From NCBI GenBank assembly GCA_937900305.1, contig CALCCV010000011.1, positions 1 to 6,304 of the forward strand: 6,304 nucleotides of DNA, in the 5' to 3' direction. Position numbers and translations under genes: made by a program. The notes beneath the pieces are model-generated. The model was given only the letters and a program-made list of their open reading frames with translations. It made no database searches and was not told the DNA's origin. The DNA is from an uncultured Pseudobdellovibrionaceae bacterium. Lineage in GTDB: Bacteria > Bdellovibrionota > Bdellovibrionia > Bdellovibrionales > Bdellovibrionaceae. Below, piece by piece: positions 5,514 through 6,304 of this stretch (the stretch's first letter is position 1; every line of letters begins with the position of its first letter).

Positions 5514-6304
5514 ATGCAATCGTCGTTTAAACGATGGTTTTGGGCTTTGCTGCTTTCGGGTTCTTGCTTCGGTGCCACCATCTTCTGGTATCGATCAACC
5601 AGAAATTTCGCAGCCCAAACAACCAGCGAAAAACCAATTGCCTACGTGGTTCGTGTCGCTGACGAAATTCAGCGACGACCCGCCACGCGTTTGCTTTGGC
5701 AGCTGGTCAGCCAAGGGGATCCTCTCTACAACGGAGAGTCCCTACGCACGTCGCAAGTGGGCGAAGTTAGAATCCAATTTCGTGACGGAAAGCAAATCGA
5801 TCTCGAGCCCGAATCACTGATGGTGCTCTCGGCTATGAAAGGCACCATCTCTCTCGATCTCCTTGAGGGGGGCTTGTTCGTCGATAGCCAGAATGCGATT
5901 GGCCAGGACGATGAGCCAGACCAGCTCGTCTTAAAGTCAGCTGCTGGCCAAATCGATCTTTCGAAAGCCAAGGCTGCAATCACTAAAGGCAGCGGACCCA
6001 ATGTTGACGTCCAAGTTCTCGAGGGATCAGCGGACATCAAAGATCAAAAAGGAAACATCCGCACGGTCAATCAAGGCTCGGCATCACAACTCGGACCGCG
6101 AAAGTCAGATCGCAAATTTGAAATCACTCTTTTAAAACCAAAAGCTGGTGAAAAAATCTATTTGGATCCAGACGGCGCTCTCGAAACCTCTTTTCAATGG
6201 ACCCCACTTCCAAAAGTGGGTCGCGTGCATCTATTGATGGGCAGTTCTCGTCGACAACTCAAAAAAGTGGCCGAGGTTTCATCTTCAGAAAAGCGAATTA
6301 CCAC
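5514..6304 (+). CDS. FecR-domain membrane-anchored protein (C terminus beyond window)
   Basis: An open frame of 263 codons with no stop before the right edge, so the gene is partial at its 3' end. The ATG at 5514 has AAGGAG eight bases upstream. Residues 8-26 form one hydrophobic segment after Lys6-Arg7, so the rest should lie in the periplasm. Cys18 within it is not in a proper lipobox. A FecR-type beta-rich domain follows (about 67-192): QGDPLYNGESLRTSQVGEV, then VRIQFRDGKQIDLEPESLMV, then SLDLLEGGLFV and QVLEGSADI. A second region begins near 202 with SFQWTPLP, like the Ig-like segments seen after FecR domains in envelope proteins. No ECF sigma factor or TonB receptor is visible, so this is probably not a classical iron-citrate signalling FecR. 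It may instead be a structural or sensory envelope protein. Its partner and ligand are unknown. Confidence 0.85.
   Translation, partial: MQSSFKRWFWALLLSGSCFGATIFWYRSTRNFAAQTTSEKPIAYVVRVADEIQRRPATRLLWQLVSQGDPLYNGESLRTSQVGEVRIQFRDGKQIDLEPESLMVLSAMKGTISLDLLEGGLFVDSQNAIGQDDEPDQLVLKSAAGQIDLSKAKAAITKGSGPNVDVQVLEGSADIKDQKGNIRTVNQGSASQLGPRKSDRKFEITLLKPKAGEKIYLDPDGALETSFQWTPLPKVGRVHLLMGSSRRQLKKVAEVSSSEKRIT

Noticed and set aside
5726..6040. Minus-strand frame of 104 codons opposite the FecR-domain gene
   Set aside because: It is a shadow of the FecR coding frame; the plus-strand frame has a Shine-Dalgarno, membrane anchor and domain pattern, while this one has none.

Overview
The window looks like ordinary chromosome of a free-living Gram-negative bacterium. 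Almost every protein carries an export signal or membrane anchor, and there are periplasmic c-type haem, imelysin and murein-hydrolase proteins. The mix of a GreB-type factor, a membrane-anchored FecR-domain protein and a cysteine-rich transglycosylase-like protein, at roughly even base composition, would suit the Bdellovibrionota or a related former deltaproteobacterium. That placement is inference only, because no rRNA or tRNA is present.

Left part (1-2757, minus strand): an operon read right to left. An imelysin-family (M75) exported protein comes first and overlaps by 14 bp a di-haem DUF1111 oxidoreductase. Nineteen bases later a third exported protein starts; only its signal peptide lies inside the window. 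Imelysin plus DUF1111 clusters are a known arrangement linked to periplasmic iron handling, often with a second imelysin and a DUF1513 protein, so the third gene is probably another member. A possible 58-codon leader gene with a good ribosome binding site precedes the imelysin gene.

Middle (2743-4907): a divergent intergenic region of about 350 bp leads into a plus-strand pair. The first gene encodes a membrane-anchored, 12-cysteine protein with a lytic-transglycosylase (SLT-like) domain. The second, overlapping it by 19 bp, encodes a small exported protein of unknown function. The tight coupling suggests the two act together in the periplasm.

Right part (4908-6304): greB on the minus strand converges on the small secreted-protein gene with only 10 bp between them. 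Diverging from greB is a FecR-domain membrane protein that runs off the right edge.

No mobile element, CRISPR array, RNA gene or defence system was seen. The points most worth a second look are the coupled transglycosylase/secreted-protein pair, the possible leader ORF upstream of imelysin, the near-perfect 24-bp tandem duplication behind the DUF1111 signal peptide, and several perfect inverted repeats.
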